Shown here piece by piece: positions 34,818-43,779 of a stretch of 64,000 nt of DNA. Where the stretch lies: positions 216,084 to 280,083 of the forward strand of contig NZ_SLVF01000013.1 of NCBI RefSeq assembly GCF_004345365.1, in the 5' to 3' direction. The stretch's first letter is position 1; each line of letters opens with the position of its first letter. Below the pieces are notes generated by a model. It had not been told where the DNA came from, did not search any database, and worked only from the letters and a program-made list of their open reading frames with translations. The position numbers and the translations under genes are program-made. The DNA is from Kribbella sp. VKM Ac-2568 (lineage in GTDB: Bacteria; Actinomycetota; Actinomycetes; Propionibacteriales; Kribbellaceae).

Positions 34818-35420
34818 CGATCCTGTCATCGAGCCGGCGCCAGCCTCCGACTCTCCTTGCTCGGGGACTGGGCTTCGCAACCCGGCCAGCGTCACGGCGA
34901 CGAGACGCCGTACCGCCGCCTTCGACGGTGCGACGCCGGCCGCGGCCAGCGCATGGACGCAGTACGCCGCCAACTCCTTCGGCGGTACGTCGTTCCGCAC
35001 CCGTCCGGCAGCGACATCCTCGGCCAGCAACTGCGCCAGGTAGTCGGTGAGGTGCCGGCGGGCTTTCGCGACATCGTCCGCCCGGTGCAACGAGGCGTCG
35101 AGGTCAATCTTCGGGTGCTCGCTGCAGATGACGGCGTACGCCTCGAGCACGGCGTCGAGGCGGCCCGTCTGATCTCTGATCGACGACAGTCGGTACAGAT
35201 GGTTGCCGACCTGGCGCTCATGCCAGGCAAGCAGGATCGTCTCGACGTCGGGGAAGTACTTGTAAAGCGTCGCCCGCCCGAGCCCAGTGCGCTTTGCCAC
35301 CTCCGACATCGTCACGCCGGTCACCCCACGCTCGACGACCAGCGCGGCCGTCGCATCCAGGGTCGCGTCGCGAACGGCCTGACGGTGCGCCTCGATGGTG
35401 TCGTCCCACAGCTTCGGCAT
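34794..35420 (-). CDS. TetR family transcriptional regulator
   Basis: A 208-residue TetR protein with the N-terminal HTH intact: VRDATLDATAALVVERGVTG, VTMSEVAKRTGLGRATLYKY, FPDVETILLAWHERQ. The C-terminal helical domain ends in a low-complexity tail. It is divergent from the DUF2218 gene, and a 12-bp inverted repeat lies between them at 35430-35469, so it most likely represses both itself and DUF2218. The ATG at 35420 fits the family N-terminus. Confidence 0.86.
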   Translation of the reverse strand: MPKLWDDTIEAHRQAVRDATLDATAALVVERGVTGVTMSEVAKRTGLGRATLYKYFPDVETILLAWHERQVGNHLYRLSSIRDQTGRLDAVLEAYAVICSEHPKIDLDASLHRADDVAKARRHLTDYLAQLLAEDVAAGRVRNDVPPKELAAYCVHALAAAGVAPSKAAVRRLVAVTLAGLRSPVPEQGESEAGAGSMTGSSVDDRGR

Positions 35421-35429
35421 GGTGCCAAC

Positions 35430-35469
35430 CATACAGAACGTCGTCTTCCTCGACATTACGTTCTATATG
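35430..35469. promoter_or_regulatory. Inverted repeat, probable TetR operator
   Basis: CATACAGAACGT and ACGTTCTATATG are inverted repeats (11 of 12 positions) separated by 16 nt, lying between the TetR start (35420) and the DUF2218 start (35517). Position and symmetry suit a TetR-type operator. Confidence 0.55.
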
Positions 35470-35516
35470 CGACACTATGTATCGCAAACCCCGAATCCTG
35501 GCGAAGGAGTCCGCAG

Positions 35517-35861
35517 ATGCCCACCGCCGAGGGATTCGTCAGCACCGATCGGGCCGATCGCTATCTCAGTCAGCTCAGCAGGCATCTCGGCCACGGACCA
35601 GGTGGGATCCAGGCCGACACGCGGACGGACGGCAGCTTGTTCCTCGACTTGGGCGACGCGACCTGCGTCCTCTCCGCAACTCCGGCCGGGCTCCGCCTCC
35701 ACGCGGAATCCTCGGCCGAGGACCAGTTGGCGCAACTTCAACGTCGACTCGCCGGCCGCATCGAGCAGATCGGCCACCGCGACTCCCTCACCGTGCACTG
35801 GAGTCCCCCTCCCCCGCCCGCCAACGCTGCCGAGCGTCACACCCCCTCCAGCCACGCCTGA
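35517..35861 (+). CDS. DUF2218 domain protein
   Basis: A 114-residue protein matching DUF2218: STDRADRYLSQLSRHLGHGP at the N-terminus and LQRRLAGRIEQIGHRDSLTV near the end. The family has a small alpha/beta fold and is linked in actinobacteria to siderophore and iron genes, though no iron gene is adjacent here. It has a GAAGGAG site and is divergent from a TetR regulator. Confidence 0.8.
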   Translation: MPTAEGFVSTDRADRYLSQLSRHLGHGPGGIQADTRTDGSLFLDLGDATCVLSATPAGLRLHAESSAEDQLAQLQRRLAGRIEQIGHRDSLTVHWSPPPPPANAAERHTPSSHA

Positions 35862-35905
35862 CCAGCGTCCAGGCAGAAGCTCCCAGCCGGGAGAGATGGG
35901 TGCCG

Positions 35906-36745
35906 TCAGTCTTCGTACGCCAGGTTGCTGGACAGTTCGAGGTGCGCGTCGGCCTGGTCGCGGAGTTGCTGGGCTTTGTGTTCGAAGGTGGCCACCGCGT
36001 CCGCGCCGGCCGCGAAGCGCAGCGGCGGTTCTTTCTGGCTCGCGAGGCTGATCAGGGCGTCGGCGAGCTTGGTCGGGTCGCCGCCCTGCTGACCGTTCAT
36101 GCTGTTCCAGGCCTCCACCGTTTGCTTGGTGCGCTCGGCGTAGTCGTCGATCGAGGCGTCGGCATAGCTGGTCGACTCCGGAGTCAGCAGCTCAGTGCGG
36201 AAGAATCCAGGCTCTACGAGCATCGTGCGAATCCCGAACGGCGCGACCTCCGGTGTCAGCGACTCCATCCAGCCCTCCAGGCCGAACTTCGACGCGGCGT
36301 ACGCGGTCAAGAATTCCCCGCCCGCCAGACCTGCGGTCGACGAGATCGTGACGACGAGCCCGGAGCGCTGGGCGCGCAGTACCGGAAGGACGGCACGGGT
36401 GACGTTGATCGGGCCGAACAGAGTGGTTTCGATCTGCGCCCGGAAGTCCTCGGGGCTGATCTCCTCGAAGAAGCCGGCGTAGAAGTTGCCCGCGTTGTTC
36501 ACCAGCACGTCGATCCGGCCGAACCGGTCGACGGCAGCCTGGACGGCAGCCTGTGCGGCGGCTGCGTCCGTGACATCGAGACTGACGACCTGGAGGTCGT
36601 CGTGGTCACCGATCGCTGAGCGGACTCGCTGGGTGTCGCGTCCCGTCGCCACGACAGCGTCCCCGGCGGCCAGGGCGGCCTTGGCGATGTCGACGCCCAT
36701 GCCGCGGCCGGCGCCGGTGATGAACCAGACCTTCTTGTCAGTCAT
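35906..36745 (-). CDS. Short-chain dehydrogenase/reductase
   Basis: A 279-residue classical SDR: cofactor loop FITGAGRGMGVDIAKAALAA (TGxxxGxG), NNAG in DVLVNNAGNFYAG, catalytic Ser (VVTISSTAGLAGG) and Tyr/Lys (TAYAASKFGLEGW, YxxxK). It catalyses NAD(P)-dependent oxidation or reduction of a small alcohol or carbonyl; substrate unknown. It is divergent from an XRE-type regulator, a pairing repeated at 39802-41851 with a zinc ADH. Confidence 0.87.
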   Translation of the reverse strand: MTDKKVWFITGAGRGMGVDIAKAALAAGDAVVATGRDTQRVRSAIGDHDDLQVVSLDVTDAAAAQAAVQAAVDRFGRIDVLVNNAGNFYAGFFEEISPEDFRAQIETTLFGPINVTRAVLPVLRAQRSGLVVTISSTAGLAGGEFLTAYAASKFGLEGWMESLTPEVAPFGIRTMLVEPGFFRTELLTPESTSYADASIDDYAERTKQTVEAWNSMNGQQGGDPTKLADALISLASQKEPPLRFAAGADAVATFEHKAQQLRDQADAHLELSSNLAYED

Positions 36746-36827
36746 ACGAGTGCACGTCCTTCTGGGTTGATGTGTACGGCAACGCGGTCACTCTCCACAG
36801 AAACAGCCGCCGCGAGCGCGCGGGAGA

Positions 36828-36852
36828 CCCTGTCAAAGGGGCACTGAGAGGG
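36828..36852. promoter_or_regulatory. CCCTSTCA inverted repeat between SDR and XRE regulator
   Basis: CCCTGTCA and TGAGAGGG form an inverted repeat with a 9-nt spacer in the divergent gap. The CCCTGTCAGT element recurs in the equivalent gap at 40720-40734, so both may be operators of the two paralogous XRE regulators. Confidence 0.45.
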
Positions 36853-36890
36853 ACCCCCAAACCCGGGGAAGCGCTCGTAGAGTGGACGAC

Positions 36891-37817
36891 ATGGCCGGCA
36901 GGAACGACGACCGCGACACCAGTGGCGACCTTCGTGGCGACGTCCGCACGGACATCCGGGAGTTCCTCACCACCCGCCGGGCCCGGATCAGCCCTGAGCA
37001 GGCGGGACTGCCCATCTACGGCGGAGCCCGCCGCCGGGTCTCTGGCCTGCGCCGCGAGGAGGACGCCCTCCTGGCAGGCATCTCGACCGAGTACTACACC
37101 CGGCTCGAGCGCGGCAACGCCACCGGTATGTCCGAAGGCGTCATCGACGGCATCGCCCACGCGCTGCAGCTCGACGAGGCTGAACGGACCCACCTGCTCG
37201 ACCTTCTCCGCGCCGCAGGTACGACCCGTCGCCCGCCGCGCCGCCGACCGACCCCGCAGCGCGTCCGGCCCACGGTGCAGCGCGTGCTGGACTCGATGAA
37301 CGGCACGCCTGCATTCGTGCTTAACGGACGACTCGACGTGCTGACCGCCAACGCGCTCGGCTACGCGTTGTTCGCGCCGATCTACGCCGATCCGGTCAGG
37401 CCACCGAACAACGCCCGGTTCGTCTTCCTCGACCCGCACGCCGGCGAGTTCTTCCGGGACTGGGACACAGTCGCCAACGTCACCGTCGCTCTGCTGCGCG
37501 CCGAGGTCGGACGCGACCCGTACGACCGGCAACTGTCTGATCTGATCGGGGAACTGTCCACCCGCAGCGAAGACTTCCGGGGCCGATGGGCCGCGCACAA
37601 CGTCCGGATCCACACCACCGGAATCAAGCTCCTCCACCACCCGGTCGTGGGAGACCTTGACCTACCGTTCGAGTCCTTCCCGCTGGCGTCCGACCCCAGC
37701 CAGAGCCTTCTCACCTACACCGCCGAGCCCGGATCCCCGTCACGTGACGCCCTGAACCTTCTCGCCAGCTGGACCGCGACTACCAACATCGAGCAGCCAG
37801 CGTCGACGTCTGATTGA
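36891..37817 (+). CDS. XRE-family regulator with MmyB-like ligand-binding domain
   Basis: A 308-residue regulator. An N-terminal HTH (REFLTTRRARISPEQAGLPI, RRVSGLRREEDALLAGISTE, YYTRLERGNATGMSE) is followed by a ~170-residue PAS-like MmyB domain (GRLDVLTANALGYALFAPIY, then DLIGELSTRSEDFRGRWAAH). Members typically control a neighbouring oxidoreductase, here the divergent SDR. A -10-like TAGAGT ends 7 nt before the ATG at 36891, so the transcript is probably leaderless. Paralogue at 39802-40671. Confidence 0.85.
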   Translation: MAGRNDDRDTSGDLRGDVRTDIREFLTTRRARISPEQAGLPIYGGARRRVSGLRREEDALLAGISTEYYTRLERGNATGMSEGVIDGIAHALQLDEAERTHLLDLLRAAGTTRRPPRRRPTPQRVRPTVQRVLDSMNGTPAFVLNGRLDVLTANALGYALFAPIYADPVRPPNNARFVFLDPHAGEFFRDWDTVANVTVALLRAEVGRDPYDRQLSDLIGELSTRSEDFRGRWAAHNVRIHTTGIKLLHHPVVGDLDLPFESFPLASDPSQSLLTYTAEPGSPSRDALNLLASWTATTNIEQPASTSD

Positions 37818-37978
37818 GCCAGGCCGACCCGGCGAGCCCGTCGCATGAGAGCCCACTACGTTTCAGCGCGTACCCGCCCCCGCAGCTGCTACACCGGAGG
37901 AGCTCATCCTCTTCTGGGTGTGTCGATCGGCTACGAGGACGTCTCAGGAATGTCTGCGCTCGCATCTAGGCTGCGAGC

Positions 37979-38767
37979 ATGAACCGCATCGACCGCTTGT
38001 ACGCCCTGGTCGAGGAGCTGCGGGCGGCAGGACCGCGCGGTCGTACGGCGCGGCAGCTGGCCGGGCACTTCGAGGTAAGCCTCCGCACCATCGAGCGCGA
38101 CCTGAGTGCGCTCGGGCAGGCCGGCGTCCCGCTCGCGACCAAGACGGGCAGAGCGGGCGGGTTCACGCTGGATCGCTCGATGAGCCTGCCGCCGCTGAAC
38201 TTCACTCCTCGCGAGGCGGCGGCCGTCGCGGTGGCGCTGAGCCGTAGCGAGCACGTGCTCTTCAAGGAGGACGCCCGCAGGGCGCTGCAGAAGATCGTGG
38301 CGGCAATGCCGGAGCGGGCGCTCGCGGAGGCACGCAGTACTGCCGAGAAAGTGCGGCTGCTGGTTCACCCGGTGCCCGACCCCGACGCCGAGATTGCCGA
38401 GACGATCTGGCGCGCCGTGCGCGACAACAACGTGCTGCGCATCCGCTACATCGATGTCGGCGGAGTCGAGACGGAGCGCGAGGTCGAGCCTCAGCACGTC
38501 GTGGTCGGACCCAATGGCTCGTACTTGACGGCCTGGTGCCATCTGCGGCGCGACGACCGGGTGTTCCGCATGGACCGCATCACCCGTGCCGAGAGAGTGC
38601 CGTCGCTGCCGCGCCCGCAGCGCGCAGTACCGGAGCTGCTCGTCGACGGCCACGAGACGAAGCTGCCGGCGTCGGCGTTGCATCCCGAAGATCTTCTGCC
38701 AAACACCGACATAGGGCTGTCGCGGAAGGCCGAGACGGTGGGTGTGACCCGCCGCGCCGGCGGGTGA
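37979..38767 (+). CDS. YafY/DeoR-type WYL-domain regulator
   Basis: A 262-residue regulator: N-terminal winged HTH (RTARQLAGHFEVSLRTIERD), then a WYL-type ligand-binding domain with RYIDVGGVETEREVEPQHVV and a WCHLRRDDRVFRMDRI segment. WYL proteins sense nucleic acid or small ligands and often control adjacent genes. A -10-like TAGGCT ends 6 nt before the ATG, suggesting a leaderless mRNA. The VOC gene follows 22 nt downstream, so it probably leads a three-gene operon. Confidence 0.86.
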   Translation: MNRIDRLYALVEELRAAGPRGRTARQLAGHFEVSLRTIERDLSALGQAGVPLATKTGRAGGFTLDRSMSLPPLNFTPREAAAVAVALSRSEHVLFKEDARRALQKIVAAMPERALAEARSTAEKVRLLVHPVPDPDAEIAETIWRAVRDNNVLRIRYIDVGGVETEREVEPQHVVVGPNGSYLTAWCHLRRDDRVFRMDRITRAERVPSLPRPQRAVPELLVDGHETKLPASALHPEDLLPNTDIGLSRKAETVGVTRRAGG

Positions 38768-38789
38768 TCCGAAGCAGAAGGAGATACCC

Positions 38790-39179
38790 ATGAGCAACCC
38801 CACTCCCGGGACGCTGGCCTGGTTCGAGGTCGCCACCAGCGACCCCGACGGCGCCGAGAAGTTTTACGGCAGCCTCTTCGACTGGAGCTTCGAGGCCGAC
38901 AGCCCCGCGGCATCAGGCGGCATGGACTACCGCAACATCAAGGCCTCCGGTGCGGACGGCCCGATGGGCGGCATCTTCGGCACCCGCGGCCAGGAGCCCG
39001 GCCACGCCGTGTTCTACATCCTGGTCGCCGACGTCGAGGCCACCTGCGCCGATGCCGAGCAGCTCGGCGGCTCGGTGCTGAGCAAGCACCTCGCCCCCGG
39101 CCCAGGCGCGCCGACGTTCGCCTACCTGCGCGACCCGGCGGGCAACAAGTTCGGCGTCTTCACTCCACCGGCGGCCTGA
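38790..39179 (+). CDS. VOC family (glyoxalase-like) protein
   Basis: A 129-residue two-module VOC protein: LAWFEVATSDPDGAEKFYGS and HAVFYILVADVEATCADAEQ, ending FAYLRDPAGNKFGVFTP. Such proteins bind a metal and act as glyoxalases, dioxygenases or resistance proteins; substrate unknown. A strong GAAGGAGA site. Its stop codon overlaps the next start (TGATG). Confidence 0.84.
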   Translation: MSNPTPGTLAWFEVATSDPDGAEKFYGSLFDWSFEADSPAASGGMDYRNIKASGADGPMGGIFGTRGQEPGHAVFYILVADVEATCADAEQLGGSVLSKHLAPGPGAPTFAYLRDPAGNKFGVFTPPAA

Positions 39180-39556
39180 TGGCAGGAACCGGGAAGGGCG
39201 CGTCCCCGTCGGAGCCATCCGCCGGGGACGACGCTCGCGACCTTTACGAGGAACTCACCGACGACCTGCTCTACGACCCCGCCATCGGCAGGGCAACGAT
39301 GATGGGCTACCCGTGCGTGCGGCTGGCCGGGCGATTCCTCGCGTCCTACGACGACAAGGCGGGCTCTCTGGTCGTGAAGCTGCCTCGCGAGCGGGTTGCC
39401 GAGTTGGTCGACAATGGCCACGGTGACCCGTTCGCCCCCGCCGGCAAGGTTTTCCGCGAGTGGATCTCGATCCCCACGGTCGATCCCGAGCTCTGGCGCA
39501 CCCTCCTCACCGAGGCCGTCGACTTCGCGCGAAAGTCACTACACGACGAGCGGTGA
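39179..39556 (+). CDS. MmcQ/YjbR-like protein
   Basis: A 125-residue protein of the MmcQ/YjbR fold: RATMMGYPCVRLAGRFLASY, LVVKLPRERVAELVDNGHGD and FREWISIPTVDPELWRTLLT. The start overlaps the VOC stop by one base, showing translational coupling. The family is DNA-binding-like in structure but of unknown function; the pair with VOC is common in actinobacteria. Confidence 0.78.
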   Translation: MAGTGKGASPSEPSAGDDARDLYEELTDDLLYDPAIGRATMMGYPCVRLAGRFLASYDDKAGSLVVKLPRERVAELVDNGHGDPFAPAGKVFREWISIPTVDPELWRTLLTEAVDFARKSLHDER

Positions 39557-39801
39557 GTGGCGACGTACCCCGCCGCCGCCAGTAACTGGATTGCATCACC
39601 AGGTTGCTTCGAACTGGACACCGTCACTAGGTCAAAGGCTCAGTGACGTTGGATATCGAGCCAGGTGAGGGCTCCGTTTTGAATGGCATCGTGCCTGGAA
39701 GCTTCTGGGCGACAGTCCATAGCTGGAGGCGCCAGACGGACTGGCTCAGCGGGTGGCGATGCCAGTGGGTGCGGGAGCTGCGGGTGATCTGCATGAATCC
39801 T

Positions 39802-40671
39802 TTACCTATTGGTCGCGGGCGTCTCGGCTGCCCATGAGGCGAGTAGTTGGAGTCGTTCGGCAGACGGCGAGCCCGGTTCGGCGGTGTAGACCAGGACGAC
39901 CAACCCTGGTTCGGCGGTGACCGCGAGCTCTTCGTAGGCGAGGGTGAGCTCGCCGACGACGGGGTGGTTGAACCGCTTGGTGCCGGTCCCGTGGGTGCGC
40001 ACGTTGTGGTCGGCCCACAGGTGGCGGAAGGTCTCGCTTCGGGTGGACAGTTCGCCGACGAGGTCCTGCAGGCCGCGGTCGTGCGGGTCGCGGCCTGCCT
40101 CGGCGCGCATGATGCCGACACACATCTCGGCAAACAGGTCCCAGTCCGGGTAGAAATCCCGCGAGGCGGGGTCTAGGAACTGGAACCTGGCCAGGTTCGG
40201 CGTGCGCCCGCTGTCGCCGATGACCGGTGAGTAGAACGCGCGGCCCAGGGTGTTCGTGGCGAGCAAGTTCTGGTGCGGGTCCCGCACGAACGCGACGCCG
40301 TCCTTGATCGCGTCCAGCGCCCACTGCAGGCTGAGCCGCGACGCCGCCTTGCCCGTCGTACGGCGGCGGGGACGGCCCGAGGTCGGGATCCCGTCGGCGG
40401 CCCGGGCGAGGTCGAAGAGGTGCGCTCGTTCGGTGTCGTCCAGTTGCAGCGCTCGGGCGAGAGCGTCGAGCACACCCGTGGAGGCACCGGCGATCTGGCC
40501 TCGCTCGAGCCGGGCGTAGTACTCGACGCTGAGCCCGGCGATCGTCGCGACCTCGCTGCGCCGCAGACCCGGGACGCGCCTGGAACCGGTGGCCGGGAGC
40601 CCGGCCTGATCAGGAGTGATGCGGGCGCGGCGAGTCGTGAGGAACTCGCGTACCTCCTGACGGTTGTCCAC
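39802..40671 (-). CDS. XRE-family regulator with MmyB-like domain
   Basis: A 289-residue paralogue of the regulator at 36891-37817, with the same plan: HTH (REFLTTRRARITPDQAGLPA, VPGLRRSEVATIAGLSVEYY) and MmyB-like domain (DLVGELSTRSETFRHLWADH, ending LVYTAEPGSPSAERLQLLAS). A -10-like TACTGT ends 7 nt before its GTG. It is divergent from a zinc-type alcohol dehydrogenase and likely represses it. The 245 bp between it and the YjbR gene hold no recognisable gene. Confidence 0.85.
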   Translation of the reverse strand: MDNRQEVREFLTTRRARITPDQAGLPATGSRRVPGLRRSEVATIAGLSVEYYARLERGQIAGASTGVLDALARALQLDDTERAHLFDLARAADGIPTSGRPRRRTTGKAASRLSLQWALDAIKDGVAFVRDPHQNLLATNTLGRAFYSPVIGDSGRTPNLARFQFLDPASRDFYPDWDLFAEMCVGIMRAEAGRDPHDRGLQDLVGELSTRSETFRHLWADHNVRTHGTGTKRFNHPVVGELTLAYEELAVTAEPGLVVLVYTAEPGSPSAERLQLLASWAAETPATNR

Positions 40672-40719
40672 GACTACGACAGTAGTCCGCCGGGAGCGGC
40701 GACCAAGCGGTCAAGGGTG

Positions 40720-40734
40720 CCCTGTCAGTACACC
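40720..40734. promoter_or_regulatory. CCCTGTCAGT element between XRE regulator and ADH
   Basis: CCCTGTCAGTACACC matches 12 of 15 positions of the reverse complement of 36838-36852 in the equivalent SDR-XRE gap. A possible operator of this regulator family. Confidence 0.42.
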
Positions 40735-40831
40735 CATCAACAGTGACTTCTCCAGCCACGTCCCGTCGCGTTCACTCGTTGAGTGGCCCCCTTCGCTGGG
40801 GTTTCACCATCGATATGAGGAGGAGCGCGCG

Positions 40832-41851
40832 ATGCGCCAGGTAGTCATGCACGGCCCCGGGGACGTACGGGTCGAGGACCGCGAGGACCCGAGCATCGTC
40901 GAGCCGACCGACGCGATCATCCGCCTGTCGGCGACCTGCATCTGCGGCAGCGACCTGTGGCCCTACCGTGGCGCCGAGCCCGTGGACCACCAGGTCATGG
41001 GTCACGAGTACGTCGGCGTGGTCGAGGAGGTGGGTCCGGACGTGCGCACGGTCAAGGTCGGCGATTTCGTCGTCGGCTCGTTCTGGGCCTCCGACAACAC
41101 CTGTGAGATCTGCCAGGCCGGCTACCAGGCCTACTGTGTGCACCGCGTCCTGATGGGCACGATCGGTACCCAGTCCGAGCGGGCGCGCATCCCGCTGGCC
41201 GACGGCACCCTCGTCGCCACTCCAGGGATGCCCGATCCCGACCTGATCCCGTCGCTGATGGCCGCCTCGGACGTACTCGGCACCGGCTGGTTCGCCGCTG
41301 TCGCCGCCCAGGCCGGCCCGGGAAAGACAGTCGCGGTCGTCGGCGACGGCGCCGTCGGACTGCTGGGGATCCTGGCCGCCAAGCAGCTCGGTGCCGAGCG
41401 GGTCATCGCGTTCAGCCGCCACGCCGATCGCCAAGCCCTGGCCAAGGAGTTCGGCGCCACCGACATCGTCGAAGAGCGGGGAGACGACGGCGTGGCCCGC
41501 GTCAAGGACCTCACCGACGGACTCGGCGCCCACTCGGTCATCGAGGCGGTCGGCACGCAGGAAGCCATGATGCAGGCCATCCACTCCACCAGGCCGGGCG
41601 GCCACGTCGGGTTCGTCGGCGTCTCCCACGACGTCGCCATACCCGGTGACGAACTGTTCATGGCCGGCGTCCACATCCACGGCGGCCCCGCCCCCGTCCG
41701 GCATTACCTGCCCGAACTCGTCCAGCTCATCTGGGACCGCAAGATCAACCCCGGCAAGGTCTTCGACCTCACCCTGCCCCTAGACCGCGCCGCCGAGGGT
41801 TACCAAGCCATGGACCAGCGGACCGCTACCAAGGTCCTGCTCACCGTCTGA
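40832..41851 (+). CDS. Zinc-type alcohol dehydrogenase family protein
   Basis: A 339-residue medium-chain dehydrogenase. Catalytic zinc ligands: Cys in TCICGSDLWPYRG and His/Glu in VMGHEYVGVV; structural zinc site is reduced (NTCEICQAGYQAYC). The NAD(P) loop is VAVVGDGAVGLLGILAAKQL. It oxidises an unknown alcohol or reduces an aldehyde. AGGAGG site at 40819-40824. It leads a plus-strand set with a lipoprotein and an MFS exporter, under a divergent XRE regulator. Confidence 0.87.
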   Translation: MRQVVMHGPGDVRVEDREDPSIVEPTDAIIRLSATCICGSDLWPYRGAEPVDHQVMGHEYVGVVEEVGPDVRTVKVGDFVVGSFWASDNTCEICQAGYQAYCVHRVLMGTIGTQSERARIPLADGTLVATPGMPDPDLIPSLMAASDVLGTGWFAAVAAQAGPGKTVAVVGDGAVGLLGILAAKQLGAERVIAFSRHADRQALAKEFGATDIVEERGDDGVARVKDLTDGLGAHSVIEAVGTQEAMMQAIHSTRPGGHVGFVGVSHDVAIPGDELFMAGVHIHGGPAPVRHYLPELVQLIWDRKINPGKVFDLTLPLDRAAEGYQAMDQRTATKVLLTV

Positions 41852-41884
41852 TCCAGCCAACCATGCCTGCCACGAGAGGGACCG

Positions 41885-42442
41885 ATGAGGGGCTTGCGCT
41901 CTACCGCCGTCGCGGTGCTGGCCTCGATCGTCGTGTTGACGGTGGCTGCCTGCGGAACCGACGCAACCACCGGCGACGCCAGTCGACCCGCGACACCGAC
42001 CAGCAGCGCTCCGGTCGACCCGCCGACCGGATCGCCGTCCGAGGGTCAGCGATCCAGCCGGCCCGGCACGCGCAGCACCGAAGGGGACGGGATGAGAGTT
42101 CAAATCACGATCGGTGAGCAGCATTTCCAGGCCACCCTCGACGACAGCGCCGCCAGCCGCGATCTGGCAGCGCGCCTGCCACTCACCGTCGAGATGAGCG
42201 ACCACGGTGGCGTGGAGAAGACAGGTCGTCTGCCGTCACCGCTGTCCCTGGACGGTCAGCCGGCCGGCGCCGACCCCGATGTCGGCGACGTCGGCTACTA
42301 CGCCCCCGCCAACGATCTCGTCCTCTACTACGGCGACCAGTCCTATTACGACGGCATCGTCGTCCTCGGCCGCATGCACGATGACGCCGCCGAGCGCATC
42401 GCGGCCATGGAAGGCTCCATCACCGTCCAGCTCCAGCGCTGA
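41885..42442 (+). CDS. Lipoprotein with cyclophilin-like domain
   Basis: A 185-residue protein. A lipobox (VVLTVAACG, Cys at ~22) ends the signal peptide, a Ser/Pro/Thr-rich linker follows (~23-65), then a ~115-residue cyclophilin-like domain (MRVQITIGEQHFQATLDDSA, ARLPLTVEMSDHGGVEKTGR, VGYYAPANDLVLYYGD). It would be anchored outside the membrane. The domain lacks the aromatic active site of classic cyclophilins; role unknown. Lies 33 nt after the ADH. Confidence 0.8.
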   Translation: MRGLRSTAVAVLASIVVLTVAACGTDATTGDASRPATPTSSAPVDPPTGSPSEGQRSSRPGTRSTEGDGMRVQITIGEQHFQATLDDSAASRDLAARLPLTVEMSDHGGVEKTGRLPSPLSLDGQPAGADPDVGDVGYYAPANDLVLYYGDQSYYDGIVVLGRMHDDAAERIAAMEGSITVQLQR

Positions 42443-42465
42443 CACCACCCGAAACTCGAAGAGGC

Positions 42466-43749
42466 ATGATGCAACAGGCCCCGTTGCCCCCGGACGTCAC
42501 CTGGTCGACGCCACCGCTGCTGAAAGCACGCCGCCAGGCTCAACTGACCAGCGGGCTGGTCGCGACCGTGGTGTTCCTGACCGCTATCGCGCCGCTGGCC
42601 ACCGACATGTACGTCCCGGCGTTCCCGCAGGTCGCCGGCGACCTGTCCAGTACCGCGACGCAGGTCCAGTTGACCTTGACAACGTTCTTCGTCGGCATGG
42701 CGCTCGGCCAGCTGATCGGAGGGCCGGTTTCGGACCAACGCGGCCGCCGGATCCCGTTGCTCGCGGCACTGCTGGCCATGACCGCGGCCTCGATCGTGTG
42801 CGCCCTCGCGCCGACCATCGCGGTGATGACGGTGGCCCGGCTCGTCCAGGGCTTCGCCGGCGGATGGGCAATGGTGATCGGGCGGGCGATCATCGTCGAC
42901 CTGGCCACCGGCGTCCGGCTGGTCCGGGTACTGAACGTCATTGCCGCGGTCGGCGGCATCGCCCCCATCGTCGGCCCGCTCCTCGGCGGACTCATCCTGC
43001 AACTGTCCCACTGGCGGGTCTCGTTCTGGCTAGTCGCAGTGCTCGGTCTTGCGATGACCTTCGCGGCCCTGGTCGCCGTTCCCGAATCGCTCCCGCACGA
43101 GCGCCGTCACGCGGGCGGGCTGCGGAATTTTCTCGCCGCTGGGCGCATCGTCCTGGGTAACCGGGAGTATGTCGGCTACCTGGTGGTCGCCGGGGCCGCG
43201 ATGGGTGCGCTGTTCGCCTACGTCGCCACGTCCGCGTTCGTCCTGCAGACCATGAACGGGCTCTCGCCTATCGCGTACTCCATCGACTTCGCGGCCAACG
43301 CCGTCGGGATGACGGCGGCCGCGTTGATCGCGGCCCGACTCGCCGGACGGGTCTCCACCCGAAAGCTCATCCTGACCGGGCAGATCGCCGCTCTGGCCGC
43401 GGGCATTGCCATGCTGGCCGGCGCCCTGTGGCTCGGCACGCCACTGCTCCTCGCGCTCGTGTGCTTCTTCGTCCTGATGAGCGCACAAGGCCTGATGATC
43501 CCCAACGGCGGCGCCCTCGCGTCCGCCGCCGTCCCCGAACACCCCGGCACCGGATCCGCCCTGCAGGGCTTCGTCCAATGGGTCGCCGCGGGAACGATCG
43601 CACCGATCGCCGGCCTCGGCGGCGCGACGACAGCCGTTCCGATGGCCACCCTCATGACCGGCGGCGCGATCGCCTCCATGGTCGGCCTGCTCGTCGCCGT
43701 TCGCGCTACTCGGGCCGTGGGCTATCGCGTGGTGGCGGCGCTGGACTAG
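42466..43749 (+). CDS. MFS multidrug exporter, Bcr/CflA family
   Basis: A 427-residue transporter with 12 membrane helices. Bcr/CflA hallmarks: APLATDMYVPAFPQVAGDLS in helix 1, GQLIGGPVSDQRGRRIPLLA in loop 2-3, and RLVQGFAGGWAMVIGRAIIV. Such proteins export drugs such as bicyclomycin, chloramphenicol or sulfonamides with H+. It is the last gene of the ADH-lipoprotein-MFS set (23-nt gap) and converges with the AAA regulator. Confidence 0.88.
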   Translation: MMQQAPLPPDVTWSTPPLLKARRQAQLTSGLVATVVFLTAIAPLATDMYVPAFPQVAGDLSSTATQVQLTLTTFFVGMALGQLIGGPVSDQRGRRIPLLAALLAMTAASIVCALAPTIAVMTVARLVQGFAGGWAMVIGRAIIVDLATGVRLVRVLNVIAAVGGIAPIVGPLLGGLILQLSHWRVSFWLVAVLGLAMTFAALVAVPESLPHERRHAGGLRNFLAAGRIVLGNREYVGYLVVAGAAMGALFAYVATSAFVLQTMNGLSPIAYSIDFAANAVGMTAAALIAARLAGRVSTRKLILTGQIAALAAGIAMLAGALWLGTPLLLALVCFFVLMSAQGLMIPNGGALASAAVPEHPGTGSALQGFVQWVAAGTIAPIAGLGGATTAVPMATLMTGGAIASMVGLLVAVRATRAVGYRVVAALD

Positions 43750-43779
43750 GTCGGATTCGCATTGCCGATCTCACCGAAC

